Of a DNA stretch of 64,000 nucleotides, positions 21,864 through 32,865 are shown in pieces. The stretch spans positions 20,190,147 to 20,254,146 of the forward strand of contig CM064506.1 in the NCBI GenBank assembly GCA_032716605.1, read 5' to 3'. Position 1 is the first letter of the stretch, and every line of letters begins with the position of its first letter. Below the pieces are notes generated by a model. That model searched no databases. It was not told the origin of the DNA and saw only the letters and a list, made by a program, of their open reading frames with translations. Origin of the DNA: Paralithodes platypus. Taxonomy: Eukaryota > Arthropoda > Malacostraca > Decapoda > Lithodidae. The translations under genes and the position numbers were made by a program.

Positions 21864-21993
21864 TTAAGGGGAGATGGGTCGTTTGTCTAGACCCCCTTCT
21901 CCCTCGTGTTTAGCCCCATTGGTTTTGAGATTTGATGACGTTCGGCCCATTAGTTTGTCGATTTTAATATCTTTCGCCTCATTTCTTTGGTAA
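21864..21993 (+). mobile_element. A-family element, 5' fragment
   Basis: TTAAGGGGAGATGGGTCGTT then TTCTCCCTCGTGTTTAGCCC; homology stops after GCCTCATTTCTTTGG. The right portion is absent. Confidence 0.75.
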
Positions 21994-22025
21994 TGAGTAT
22001 ATTCTGAGACTGTGTGGCTTACCCG

Positions 22026-22244
22026 GTAACTCCTTCAGCACCATGACGCCTTTTTACCTTTGATTCTGGCTAAAATTAGACGATTTTATGAAATTTTAGA
22101 AGGACCTGTGTGACTACGAGAGTTTATTGAGAATGTATTTACGCATTTGACCCGTATTGGTAGATTAGGTCTACTGACTAAAGAAAATTATCTGATAATA
22201 ACCAGAATATGATGAACATTTGGCTATGGTTGTGAAGGGGTTAA
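22026..22244. mobile_element. F-family MITE, near complete
   Basis: Left arm: ACTCCTTCAGCACCATGACG, CCTTTGATTCTGGCTAAAAT, TAGACGATTTTATGAAATTT. Right arm: AAGAAAATTATCTGATAATA, ACCAGAATATGATG, GTTGTGAAGGGGTTAA. Related copies lie at 38159 and 42598. It shares the TAGACGATTTTATG box with MITE-1 and D. Confidence 0.7.
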
Positions 22245-22284
22245 GGGGTTAAAGGGCTAGTGGCTGGGTTTGTGGTCTATTAAT

Positions 22285-22631
22285 TAATTTATTCATATAT
22301 ATATATATACAGTACCGGTATATATTATATATATTATATATATTATATATATTATATGCGAATATGTTTCCACACTAAAGGTGTGTAGAAAAGGGTAGGT
22401 TCACTGCACAAAGTTTAAAAAATGTTAGTGCTAAAATTAAATTGCATCTAAAATATATTGCATGCACAAAATAAGGGTTTACAAAGTATGTCCGAGTATC
22501 TTATTAGAAGGCTCGGACTGTTGTGTACATATTAAAATAATGTTTATGTAAAAGTGTTAAAATGCATTTCTCTACTTTCGTAGATCGTCAGTTATTATAC
22601 AAATTTGCAAGAGTTATATATATATATATAC

Positions 22632-22709
<78 letters not shown>

Positions 22710-22755
22710 CGGTATATATATATACCCGGTATATATATATACCCGGTATATATAA
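22285..22755. repeat. (TA)n tracts with TACCGGTA interruptions
   Basis: AT tracts lie at about 22297-22355 and 22617-22750, the latter with three evenly spaced ACCCGGTATATATAT units. Unassigned sequence lies between them. Confidence 0.9.
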
Positions 22756-22894
22756 TTGTAAGGGGTCATACAAGTATTTATCCCCGCATTGCTCGGCCGT
22801 ATTCAACAAATGACCGCGTTTAGCGAACCAGTCTCCAACACGGAGGCACAAGGTATTTTCATTAGTCTGGATCGTGTTGCAGTGGTGGTTGGCT

Positions 22895-22898
<4 letters not shown>

Positions 22899-22990
<92 letters not shown>

Positions 22991-23024
22991 ACCGGTATAT
23001 ATTATATGCTACCGGTATATATTA

Positions 23025-23099
<75 letters not shown>

Positions 23100-23100
23100 A
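22899..23100. repeat. (TA)n followed by (TC)n
   Basis: About 90 bp of AT dinucleotide, two TACCGGTATATATTATAT units, then about 70 bp of pure TC. Frames read as Y/I and S/L repeats. Confidence 0.95.
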
Positions 23101-23291
23101 GGCTACTAAATAAACTATGTACGGTACTTTTATAAATGAAGCAATCAATGGGTATATTATATTGTTCTGCTTATTGGTCTCACATATTTTGTAATAGAAA
23201 TACGTATTTCAAGCAAGGAACAGATCTCACCGAATCCCCGTATTGTATTCTAACCAATTCTCAGGTTCACTAACGGTGCTAGACTAATTTG

Positions 23292-23733
23292 TTAAGGGAA
23301 CGTAGTTTATTTTTTTGGACCCCCTTCTCCCTGATGTTTAACTCCTTTGTTTTTCTTTTATATTAAGACGTTCAGCCCATTAGTTTGGCGATTTTAAGAC
23401 TTTACGTCCCCATTTCTTTATTATATTAAAATATTAAATCTTATGTGCTATTTAGGTGTCGATTTTATCCTGGCAAGCGATAGCGAGCCTGTAATTTTAA
23501 GAGGATTCGGACTTTGGCTGGGACGTTTTTTTATCGAAAAATATACAAATTTATCTTGACAGGGGTTTAGGGAGTGCTTTTACAGCTTGATGGAGGTCTA
23601 AGGATGAAACTGAAAAAACAAAACACACATATATATATATATATACACAATATATATATATATATATATACTGTATAGAACAAAATACAAAATACATAAT
23701 AAATAAACGAATAAATACAAATCTCCCATTAAG
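23292..23733 (+). mobile_element. A-family element with (TA)n expansion in its right arm
   Basis: TTAAGGGAACGTAGTTTATT start, GGCAAGCGATAGCGAGCC and TTTTTTATCGAAAAATA boxes, GCTTGATGGAGGTCTAAGGA, then (CA)/(TA)n at about 23620-23670, ending AATCTCCCATTAA. The TA tract sits where other A copies read AAACTAAAATATGTAAATTA. Confidence 0.7.
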
Positions 23734-24740
23734 CCCGACTTTACCGAAGGCACACAGTCGGGGTTCTATTACGACCACTGGGGCAACGTAACCCTTTGGC
23801 CAATACTTGATTACGTTAAGGAGAGGCAGAACCTTACACCCCCAATTCTTCTTCTAAAATGCTTCTTTCAACATAGGAGAATAGCATAGGAAGGCAAAAA
23901 AAAACACATATCGCATCCATAAACCCCCCCCCCCCCCCCGAACGGGGGTTCAACCACAACCCCCAATCAACGAAATTTTTTACCCTCAGCCAATTTTGTT
24001 TTTTGTTGGTGTTGTTTGTCTAAAAGGCTTCTGTAAACAATAGAAATTATCATACGAGGGCATAAACACCCATATGACATCCCTAGCCCCCCCCCCCCCC
24101 CCCCTGTGGCCCCCAATATCATGGATTTTGTAAAAAAAATGTGTATAACGATTTTTAGAGCCAATGCAACAAGATGTTTTACATTAGTGTCCCATATAAC
24201 TTGGTTTTCTCTAACAGCTTAGTAATAGAAAATGTCTCTGGCAGGAGTAACTTAGTTATTTTCCCCAAAATTGTCACTTCATGGATATGAATTTTAAAAA
24301 TTTGCGATTTCTAGAGATCATATATTGGCAACTCCAAGTGCCACTACATTTTTGTATATTGCTCTGCTTCGTTCCCCTTCTACACACTATATATCGGACT
24401 ATATAGCAATGGTAATATGATTAGATACTGGCCGCATCTCCCATATTTTCCAAGATTCGACATTTTTCATGTCGAATTTTGCGCTACCCAAAAAAAAAAA
24501 AAAATATATATATATATATTATATATTTTTTTCAGCACCTTCTATTATTCAATATGGGAAAACTAGATCATTTAGTTGTAGGGGATGCTTGTAGGATACG
24601 CCAGAGAAAAATTGCGGGAAATTTGATTTTTTTTCAATGACTAGTTTATTTTTCATATAGTGCAATGAAATTCTGCGCTCGCGCGCACGCACATAGAGAG
24701 CTGATTTTTTTGTCAGCGAGTCTTAGTATTTCCATTGGTA
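23734..24740. other. unassigned DNA with poly-C and (TA) tracts
   Basis: C runs lie at about 23924-23939 and 24088-24104. Each follows a similar CATAAAC/CATCC-containing segment, so they may be two diverged copies of one unit. A-rich and (TA)n sequence lies at about 24490-24520. No credible gene is seen. Confidence 0.45.
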
Positions 24741-25226
24741 TTAACACCTTAAGAGCGGCCTAGGCGGTAATTTCTATGTACCGTCCAGCGTTTTTTTTAA
24801 CCCTAAATAGGGTTGTTTCCGTGCTCATTTTCATGCATACACAAGACCCAGAGCGTAAAACAAGTATCTATCCCTGAAAGGGCGTAAACAGAGCTTTCCA
24901 ATGACACCCGAACCATCCTTGTACGACCACTGGTTCTCTTGCAACGATCGTGCAACACAAGTGCAAAAACCCTAAAATAAGGTAATTTCCGTACATAATT
25001 CCCTGTGTAGCGAGTGAGAAAGGGGGGAGAAGGGTGGAATACAGTTCAGTAGGTCCACGGTGGTCGTGGGGAGCGGTCATAAGGTTACTACGCTCGTCCC
25101 ACCGCTCAGCTCTCTCTCTCAGCAACATTACATGCTGAAAATGGCACTCGACAGCTGTCGTGCACCGCCACATAGTCCAAATTTATTTCACTCGACATAT
25201 GTTGCGCGCCGCCAGTTAAGGGTTAA
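24741..25226. mobile_element. 486-bp element with TTAA-type ends
   Basis: Left end TTAACACCTTAAGAGCGGCC; right end GCCGCCAGTTAAGGGTTAA, an imperfect inverted repeat with TTAA at both ends. It is GC-richer than its surroundings. A 101-codon minus frame (24868-25173) has no recognisable transposase motif. It could be the relic of a fourth TTAA family. Confidence 0.5.
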
Positions 25227-25294
25227 GATGGTATAATGCCAGAAACAAAATATCTTGTACAGGGTGAATTGGGGGTGTAAGGTTCAGCCTCCCC

Positions 25295-25683
25295 GGGGGG
25301 GTCACCGTCTTTTTTTTTTTATCTTGCTCTCCTTTTCTCTCTTTCCCTGGCTTGTGTCCAATCGGCCCCATTCATCCAACTGTTTTAGGACGTTTATCCC
25401 CATCCAGATGTCTATTTCTTCCTGGCGAGCGATAGCAAGCCAGCATCGTATGGAGAAATCCGGCTTCGCCGGAGAAATTTTTCTATCGAAAAATTTACAA
25501 TTTTAGCTTGCTGTCAAAACAAAAATATATATATGCTGGCTCGCTACCGCTCGCCAGGAAAATATTGACACCTGGATGGGGGTAAACGTCTTAAAACAGT
25601 AAGCTGAATGGGTCCGAATGGATACAAGCCAAAGAGAGAGGGAGAGAAAGATAAACAAAAAAAAACGAGTTTGGCTCCCTTAA
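25295..25683 (+). mobile_element. B-family element
   Basis: GGGGGGTCACCGTC start (TTAA degraded), TCCGGCTTCGCCGGA hairpin and TTTTTCTATCGAAAAATTTA core, ending TTTGGCTCCCTTAA. That final TTAA is shared with the adjoining D element. Confidence 0.8.
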
Positions 25684-25898
25684 CCCTTTGAATACCAGCG
25701 ACGTGTGTTTTCTTATATTCTAGCTATAATTAGACGATATTGTGCAGCTTAGGAAGGCTCTGTGGTGGTTAAAAGGGTTGGTTGAGATAGTTTGAAACCT
25801 TATTATTGCCTGAGGTCCTTCCTAATCTGAATAAACTCTTCTAATAGTTGCCACAATATATATAAAGAAAACAAAGTCACCGGTACTGTACGGGTTAA
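25680..25898. mobile_element. D-family MITE, complete
   Basis: TTAACCCTTTGAATACCAGC to GGTACTGTACGGGTTAA, with box ATTGTGCAGCTTAGGAAGGC and its inverse CCTTCCTAATCTGAATAAAC. It adjoins a B element at the left TTAA. Confidence 0.75.
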
Positions 25899-25915
25899 CC
25901 CTTTCCGTAGATGTT

Positions 25916-26080
25916 TAACCCTTTGAGGATTATGACGCATTTTAGCAGTTTATTCTGGCTATCATAAGACTATTGTATACGGCTTAGGAAGGAGCGGTGG
26001 GCATTATAAGGACAAAGAGCAATCTCAATCAACCCTCTGACTTCCATATACGCTTGCTCGTCAGAATACAATCGTCTATT
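25916..26080. mobile_element. MITE-1 copy, right end lost
   Basis: TTTAACCCTTTGAGGATTAT, GACGCATTTTAGCAG, TCTGGCTATCATAAGAC left arm. The right arm ends at AATACAATCGTCTATTGA, where a D element begins. Confidence 0.7.
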
Positions 26081-26250
26081 GACCCATTGAGTACGGTACC
26101 AGTGACGTCCTTTTCATTATATTGTGGCAACTATTAGACGATTGTATTTAGTTAAGGAAGGACGTCTACCAATGAAACGGCTACAAACTATCCCAATAAA
26201 TCCTTTTAGCTACCGGTACCGTACCCTATATCCTTCCCTAGTTTCATAAA
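26081..26250. mobile_element. D-family MITE, truncated
   Basis: CCCATTGAGTACGGTACCAG, TGACGTCCTTTTCATTATAT, ATTAGACGATTGTATTTAG, ending near TTCCCTAGTTTCATAAAAG. Confidence 0.65.
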
Positions 26251-26254
26251 AGCT

Positions 26255-26635
26255 TTAAAAGGGGATGATCGTTTTTATTTGCTAATTAATGTATCTTTTT
26301 ATTATTTTATTAGTTTCCTCCCTAAACCTCCATCAAGCTTAAACAAACACTCGCTCAAAACCCTCCAAGATAGGCCTACATTTGTACAATTTTCGATAGA
26401 AAAATGTCCCGGCCAAAGGCCGGTTTCTCTTAAATTACAGGCTCGCTATCGCTCGTCAGGAAAAAATCGTCACCTAAATGACATGAAAAGTTTTAATATT
26501 GACAAAGAAATAGGGTGAAAGGTCTTAACATCGCCAAACTAATGGGCCAAACATAAACAAAATCTGCAAACTAATGGGGCTAAACATAGGGAGAAGAAGG
26601 GGGTGGATCTAGAAAAACGACCCATCTCCCCTTAG
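26255..26635 (-). mobile_element. A-family element
   Basis: TTAAAAGGGGATGATCGTTT to ACCCATCTCCCCTTA. It contains GATAGAAAAATGTCCCGG, GGCCAAAGGCCGG and GCTCGCTATCGCTCGTCAGG. It completes a run of five abutting TTAA elements (B, D, MITE-1, D, A). Confidence 0.8.
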
Positions 26636-26906
26636 CCTACCGAAGGCACACGTAATACTGTATATGTACTGTACTGTATATACATGTACCGTACTGTATA
26701 TTGAAGACGTATTCCCAAATCAATGAAACCGTGCTACCCCAATTCCCACTATCAGAAACGCATACAATCTTATTCCCATTGTCCCTCCCCACCAATAAAT
26801 AAAGCTAATATGATCCCTCCATCCCCGCCAGTGAGGGGGGATACAAACCTCTTTATTTATGTTCCTGAATTGAGGTGGACAATTTAATATAATGGTACTG
26901 AACTGG
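26636..26906. other. non-coding DNA with TACTGTATA palindromes
   Basis: Repeated TACTGTATATGTACTGTAC words at about 26648-26705; otherwise nothing recognised. Confidence 0.4.
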
Positions 26907-26980
26907 TTAACTCTCTGAACGGTATTATATATTATATTCTGGCACTCGGTAGACGATTTTCCTCTTCTTAGGAAGGTGAT
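26907..26980. mobile_element. D/MITE-1 left-arm fragment
   Basis: TATATTCTGGCACTCGGTAG and GACGATTTTCCTCTTCTTAG then GAAGGTGA is a left arm that runs directly into the 36-bp minisatellite. Confidence 0.55.
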
Positions 26981-26985
26981 TTGAT

Positions 26986-27240
26986 TGTGATGTGATTTGT
27001 TCTGCTCATAACACTGACAATTGTGATGTGATTTGTTCTGCTCATAACACTGTCAATTATGATGTGATTTGTTCTGCTCATAACACTGACAATTGTGATG
27101 TGATTTGTTCTGCTCATAACACTGACAATTGTGATGTGATTTGTTCTGCTCATAACACTGACAATTGTGATGTGATTTGTTCTGCTCATAACACTGACAA
27201 TTGTGATGTGATTTGTTCTGCTCATAACACTGACAATTCA
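26986..27240. repeat. 36-bp minisatellite, 7 units
   Basis: Unit TGATGTGATTTGTTCTGCTC then ATAACACTGACAATTG. The period is a multiple of three, giving open frames on both strands. It is not a gene. Confidence 0.95.
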
Positions 27241-27373
27241 TCTTAATAGTAACTTGACCAAATACGTGACCAAAAATATCATAATAATGTTGATAAATCT
27301 GAAAAACAATATTAATAAGCTCCCAAAACCAGGCCATTATCACGTCCATCCAGGTATTTAAGAGTGGCTGGAC
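27241..27373 (-). repeat. G dispersed repeat, copy 1
   Basis: The reverse complement carries GGACGTGATAATGGCCTGGT, ATTTATCAACATT and TGGTCAAGTTACTA, matching 32866-32995 on the plus strand over about 130 bp. The family is unknown. Confidence 0.7.
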
Positions 27374-27715
27374 ATTCAACTCTGTAGGTTAGTATGAAAC
27401 GAAGCACATAGGCACACACAAAACAAAACAAAGGCAAAACAAACAATATAAGTACCGTATATAAAGTATATACAAAATAAATAAATAATAAAACCAAGTT
27501 TCAATCAAATATAAGTGAACGAATACATAAATAAATAATTAAATAAATAACACAAAAATACATTAATTATATACAGTATATATACTGTATATACGGTTTA
27601 TATATCGCAAAAATAAGAGGTGACAATTACACCTCAACCACATGTAACCAGGCAGAACAAGCCCAGACAATTACTTCCGGTTGGGAATTTAATGAAAGTG
27701 TAGGCTGGGAGCCTC

Positions 27716-27716
<1 letters not shown>
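27374..27716. other. AT-rich non-coding DNA
   Basis: AAATAAATAA-rich sequence and a TATACTGTATATAC palindrome near 27575-27595. No features are supported. Confidence 0.45.
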
Positions 27717-27766
<50 letters not shown>

Positions 27767-28170
27767 AGAAGCTTATGTCGGGGCTGTGTGTGTGTGTGTG
27801 GAAGCTTATGTTGGGGCTGTGTGTGTGTGTGGAAGCTTATGTTGGGGCTGTGTGTGTGTGTGTGTGGAAGCTTATGTTGGGGCTGTGTGTGTGTGTGTGT
27901 GGAAGCTTATGTTGGGGCTGTGTGTGTGTGTGTGTGTGTGGAAACTTATGTTGGGGCTGTGTGTGTGTGTGGAAGCTTATGTTGGGGCTGTGTGTGTGTG
28001 TGGAAACTTATGTTGGGGCTGTGTGTGTGTGTGTGTGGAAGCTTATGTTGGGGCTGTGTGTGTGTGTGTGTGTGTGTGGAAGCTTATGTTGGGGCTGTGT
28101 GTGTGTGTGTGTGTGTGTGGAAGCTTATGTTGGGGCTGTGTGTGTGTGTGTGTGGAAGCTTATGTTGGGG

Positions 28171-28204
<34 letters not shown>

Positions 28205-28220
28205 AAGCTTATGTTGGGGC

Positions 28221-28252
<32 letters not shown>

Positions 28253-28307
28253 TGTGGAAGCTTATGTTGGGGCTGTGTGTGTGTGTGTGTGGAAGCTTAT
28301 GTTGGGG

Positions 28308-28339
<32 letters not shown>

Positions 28340-28545
28340 AAGCTTATGTTGGGGCTGTGAGTGTGTGTGCGTGTGGAAGCTTATGTTGGGGCTGTGTGTG
28401 TGTGTGTGTGTGGAAGCTTATGTTGGGGCTGTGTGTGTGTGTGTGTGTGTGTGTGGAAGCTTATGTTGGGGCTGTGTGTGTGTGTGTGTGGAAGCTTATG
28501 TTGGGGCTGTGTGTGTGTGTGTGTGTGTGGAAGCTTATGTTGGGG

Positions 28546-28581
<36 letters not shown>

Positions 28582-29107
28582 AAGCTTATGTTGGGGCTGT
28601 GTGTGTGTTATTGTGGGGCGTGCGTGTGTGTTGAAGCTTTATGTTGGGGCTGTGTGTGTGTGGAAGCTTATGTTGGGGCTGTGTGGTGTGTTTGGAAGCT
28701 TATGTTGGGGGGCTGTGTGTGTGTGAAGTTATGTTTGGGGCTGTGTGTGTGTGGAAGCTTATGTTGGGGCTGTGTGTGTGGAAGCTTATGTTGGGGCTGT
28801 GTGTGTGTGTGGAAGCTTATGTTGGGGCTGTGTGTGTGTGGAAGCTTATGTTGGGGCTGTGTGTGTGTGTGGAAGCTTATGTTGGGGCTGTGTGTGTGTG
28901 GAAGCTTATGTTGGGGCTGTGTGTGTGTGTGGAAGCTTATGTTGGGGCTGTGTGTGTGTGGAAGCTTATGTTGGGGCTGTGTGTGTGTGGAAGCTTATGT
29001 TGGGGCTGTGTGTGTGTGGAAGCTTATGTTGGGGCTGTGTGTGTGTGGAAGCTTATGTTGGGGCTGTGTGTGTGTGGAAGCTTATGTTGGGGCTGTGTGT
29101 GTGGGGT
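27717..29107 (+). repeat. composite minisatellite: constant core plus variable (GT)n
   Basis: A constant core (GTGGAAGCTTATGTTGGGGC) alternates with (TG)n of changing length, about 38 copies. In 27717-28610 the GT spacers vary widely; in about 28745-29100 they are short and regular, giving periods of about 27-31 bp. All three plus frames lack stops, so frames up to 444 codons arise. They are artefacts. Confidence 0.95.
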
Positions 29108-29150
29108 GAGAGTTATGTTGGTTGTTCGCTTTTGTGTGTGAGAGAGTGAG

Positions 29151-29216
29151 TAGGAAGGAGCTGTGTTGTCTCCGTGAATTACATTATTAGTGGTGAAGCT
29201 GACCTGAATATAGCTC

Positions 29217-29247
<31 letters not shown>

Positions 29248-29335
29248 GGGGGGGGGGAGGGTAGGAAGGGTTGTCTTGCCTCCATGAATAACATTATTAG
29301 TGGTGAGGCTGACCTGAATATAGCTCTGTGTGATG
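29151..29335 (+). repeat. direct duplication upstream of the LINE
   Basis: TACATTATTAGTGGTGAAGC then TGACCTGAATATAGCTCTGT occurs at about 29180-29220 and 29288-29331, separated by (GT)n and G-rich DNA. A third, weaker copy lies after the LINE at about 31747-31790. Confidence 0.7.
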
Positions 29336-29465
29336 TGTATGTAGATGCTATTGTGGGTGTTTGTGAAGGTGATATTGTATGTAGGTGCTATTGTGGGTGA
29401 TTGTTTAGTTGATTTTCAATGTGTGTGTGTCTGTGTGAGAGAGAGAGTAAATTCTGATCGTGTAA

Positions 29466-31592
29466 GTGTATGTGGGGGAAATAATTTTGTGGACAATGGG
29501 TGCTAGGCCAGATGATGTTGATAGCAAATGGAACTTTATAGAACACAGCCTCCTCGATACCACAGACAAAGTCTGTGGCAAAACAAAGGGGCCACCCAGA
29601 CATAAGTTCTCCTGGTGGTGGAACAACGATGTCGAAGCTGCAGTCAGAGAGAACAACGAGATGTTTCAAAGTATGGAAGGAAGGTGGCAGCAAGGATGAA
29701 TACCTGTCCACCAAACGTAATGCTACAAGAGAGGTCTACAAGGCAAAGAAAACCATACAGGATAGCGTGATAGAACAAATTTGTAGCACTAATAATACCA
29801 ATGGGGTTTATAAATTATCTAAGAATGTGAGGGACTTTAGTCAGGACGTGTGGGTGTAAGATGCATAAATAATGACAGTGGCATGACTGTTTACACAGAA
29901 AATGAAATCAGAGAGGCATGGAAGGAGCATTATGAAAGACTGCTTAATGTGGTGTTTGAATGGAACAGAGAACAGCTTAGCACTGCAGCCCCAGTACAAG
30001 GCCTTTTGATAGGGTACGACGCTGTTCAAAGTGCTAATGATAAAATGAAGTCCGGGAAAGCCGCTGGAGATATTGGGATAAAATTGGTCACTGAGCTGAT
30101 TAATGGTATCATAAAGGAGGAAAATATTACCGATGCATGGCAGAAAAGTGTGATAGTAAATATATACAAAGGCAAGTGTGACTCCTTAGACAGGGGAATT
30201 TATAGGGACTTGAAAATGCTCGATCAAGTCATGAAAGTCAGCGAAAGTGTCTTTGAATGCATGATCAGGGAAAGTGTTGCCATCAGCGACATGCAGTTTG
30301 GATTTATGCCGGGACGTGGCACAACTGATGCTATCTTCATTCTTAGGCAACTGCAAGAGAGGTTCTTAGAGAAAAACGGAGTTATACCTAGTTTTTGTAG
30401 ACCTGGAGAAGGCCTTTGACCGGGTGCCCAGGGAAGTAATGCTGTGGGCTATGAGAAAACTTGGAGTAGAAGAGTGGCTAGTGCGTGTGATAAAGAAAAT
30501 GTATGAGGGGTCACGGGCAGCAGTTAGAGTGAATGGGGGCCTGAGCGAAGAGTTCCCAGTGAAAGTTGGAGTTTACCAAGGTTCAGTGCTGAGCCCATTA
30601 CTGTTTGTGATGGTCCTGGAGGCTATGTCAAGGAACTTTAGGACAGGACTCCCATGGGAGCTGTTATATGCAGACGATCTAGTTCTTATCGCAGATAGTG
30701 TGCAGGAAGCAAAGGCAAAGTTCAAAAGATGGAGGGAGGGTATGGCAAATAATGGCTAAGAGTTAACATAGATAAAACAAAGGTCATGATAAGTGGAGTA
30801 GGCCGTGGAACTATGGAAAGAAGCGGCGACTATCCATGCGCAGTGTGTTGGAAGTACGGTAACTCAATCCAATGTTGAATCTGTAGTGACTGGGTACACA
30901 AGAGATGTACCGTAGTGGAGCTAGAAGGACCTTTGACAAGAATCATAAATTTTGAATGTGCAGTGTGCAAGGGAGATCTTGTGTTGAATGACCCGCCTGT
31001 TAGTGTTGATTTGGACAGTGTAATGCTGGAATGTGTGAATAAGTTCTGCTACCTGGGCGATATGGTTTCTGCCGGAGGTGTCGTTGAAGCTGGCTCCATT
31101 GCTAGAGTTAGAAGTGGCTGGGGAAAGTTTAGAGAGCTGCTGCCACTCAAGACCATGCGAGGGGTCCCACCCCACCTTAAAGGGAAGGTTAATACCTCTC
31201 GTGTTAGGAGTGCGATGACCTGTGCCTCGGAGACGTGGCCGGTTAAAGCGGAGGATATCGATAGAATAGAAAGGAATGAGAAGAGAATGGTGAGATGGAT
31301 GTGTGGGATTAATCTCTGGGACGGGGTATCGAGTGAGGAATTAAGAAGGCGTCAGGGCATTAGGAGTGTCAGTGAAGTGATGCGCACGAGCTGACTTGGT
31401 TGGTTTGGACATGTGGAGAGAATGGATGATCAGAACTGGGTGAGGAAATGCTGGACTGTGAACGTGGGGGGAGCTGCGCGTAGGGGTAGACCTAGAATGA
31501 CATGGGATCAGGTACTCCGGTCCGATCTCAAATGATAAAACTTGACAAGAAAGGTAGTCCTTGACAGGGCCGCCTGGAAAGCCGCCATTTAG
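29466..31592 (+). pseudogene. decayed non-LTR retrotransposon (jockey/CR1-type ORF2)
   Basis: This is the relic of a LINE ORF2 that would encode reverse transcriptase. It lacks the N-terminal endonuclease, so it is 5' truncated. Conserved pieces occur in order: a linker with FSWWWNNDVEAAVRENN and EAWKEHYERLLN, fingers GFMPGRGTTDAIFILRQL, motif A FVDLEKAFDRVPRE (from about 30394), motif B QGSVLSPLLF, catalytic YADD at 30667-30678, and NIDKTKVMISG. A Cys/His zinc-finger-like segment (CAVC ... WVHKRC) starts at 30837. The C-terminus has KFCYLGDMVSAGG, ASETWPVKAED and WFGHVERMDD. Frameshifts near 29690, 29845, 30395 and 30755 and stops at 30876-30878, 31393-31395 and about 31533 disable it. Clade assignment is from memory of family sequences; RT identity is secure. 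Confidence 0.9.
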
Positions 31593-31811
31593 AACGTCAG
31601 ACTGTAACCACATTCTCTGTGGACAAAATGGTCTTTAAACTTGTATGTATGTACCGGTATGTAAGACTATATACCGTTTTAATCTATCACTATTATCAGC
31701 TTCATTCAAGCCTGGGTGTAGGGATGAATGGAGGTATTGTTATCTATTAATAACATTACTAGTGGTGAAGCTGGCCTGTCATACCGAATTGTATCGGGTT
31801 GTGTTATATAT
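31593..31811. other. LINE 3' flank and duplicated block
   Basis: TTAAACTTGTATGTATGTAC may be the LINE 3' tail. TAACATTACTAGTGGTGAAG echoes the duplication upstream of the LINE (29151-29335). Confidence 0.45.
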
Positions 31812-31816
31812 ACAGA

Positions 31817-31873
<57 letters not shown>

Positions 31874-32025
31874 GGTACTGCTTTAAATTTGAAAATTAAT
31901 TTCGTAGGGCGACATTACACTTATAGGCTTTCCTTTAGCACTACATAAGTGCCTCCCACTTCCTACAAGGATAATACATCAATGTTCTCCTCCTGTGCTG
32001 GTCTTCACTGTTTTGTAGGCAGATT

Positions 32026-32112
<87 letters not shown>
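31812..32112. repeat. (TA)n and (TC)n tracts
   Basis: AT tract at about 31817-31870, unassigned sequence, then pure (TC)n at about 32026-32112. Confidence 0.9.
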
Positions 32113-32114
<2 letters not shown>

Positions 32115-32219
32115 TAAATATGTATATATATACTGTATATAATGTATGTATTTTAATATTTTTTTAATGTTTTATGTGAAGAACCATTGTAAAATGGAAA
32201 AATAAATATTCTGATTCTG

Positions 32220-32284
<65 letters not shown>
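32113..32284 (+). mobile_element. possible LINE 3' end with (TTCTGA)n tail, then (TC)n
   Basis: CATTGTAAAATGGAAAAATA then AATATTCTGATTCTGATTC is the short-tandem tail typical of jockey/CR1-type 3' ends. It is followed by about 60 bp of TC. No coding part is attached. Confidence 0.4.
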
Positions 32285-32288
<4 letters not shown>

Positions 32289-32595
32289 TCACAAAGCCAT
32301 ATTAAAACTATCGCCTTTCCTTCGGCACCCAGTAAGCCCCAATGGATAATTTATAAATTTCTCGGGTTTTGTTATGCAAATCTACTTCCAACCCTTTACC
32401 TGCCGCTCGTCTAAAGTCAGCTTACGAAGTTTTACGTCATCCGATATTTTTGTCTCTCCTCTTGCACCTGACTTGGCTAGACAAAGTGCAAAGGGTTGGG
32501 TAAACTCGTATATCCTCAACAGATTTGGTTGGGGGGTTAATGTAGAGTGGAAGGGGAAATGTGAAATAAATACTGTGTCAGTGTAGTTGAAATAC
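32285..32595. other. non-coding DNA, nothing secure
   Basis: AACCCTTTACCTGCCGCTCG and GTGCAAAGGGTTG at about 32388-32500 look like weak inverted ends of a small MITE. I do not call it. Confidence 0.3.
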
Positions 32596-32852
32596 TCTGA
32601 AGGTTGTCAATATCAAGACCTTTCCTGCCATTTATTTGTTGATGTTTTTGGAGGCGAGCGAGAGCGAGCCTGAAATTTTGGAGGAACCGGCATTTTTTTA
32701 CCGAAAAGTATACACATTTATCTCGACGGGGTTCTTGGGATTTATTTTGTTCTTTAAATCCTGATCGAGATATAGGGAGTAGGCTATACTAACAATATAC
32801 TGTAATATATATATATATATATATATATACTGTATAATATATCTCCCCTTAA
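32596..32852 (+). mobile_element. A-family element, 5' truncated, with (TA)n
   Basis: TGTCAATATCAAGACCTTTC, GGCGAGCGAGAGCGAGCC, TTTTTTTACCGAAAAGTATA, then (TA)n at about 32805-32830 and ATATCTCCCCTTAA. The (TA)n sits at the same place as in 23292-23733 and 54525-54894. Confidence 0.7.
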
Positions 32853-32865
32853 CCTCTATCCCTGC

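Noticed and set aside
24868..25173. 101 codon minus frame as a host gene or transposase
   Set aside because: No recognisable motif; it lies within a probable short TTAA element. Kept only as part of that element.
26968..27246. 84-85 codon repeat frames on both strands
   Set aside because: Artefact of a 36-bp period.
27717..29149. CRISPR-like appearance (constant core, variable spacer) and long C/V/G-rich frames
   Set aside because: Spacers are (GT)n of varying length, not unique sequences, and the genome is eukaryotic. The frames are compositional.
32388..32500. Small MITE with AACCCTTT ends
   Set aside because: Only about ten bases match between the ends and no second copy is seen here.
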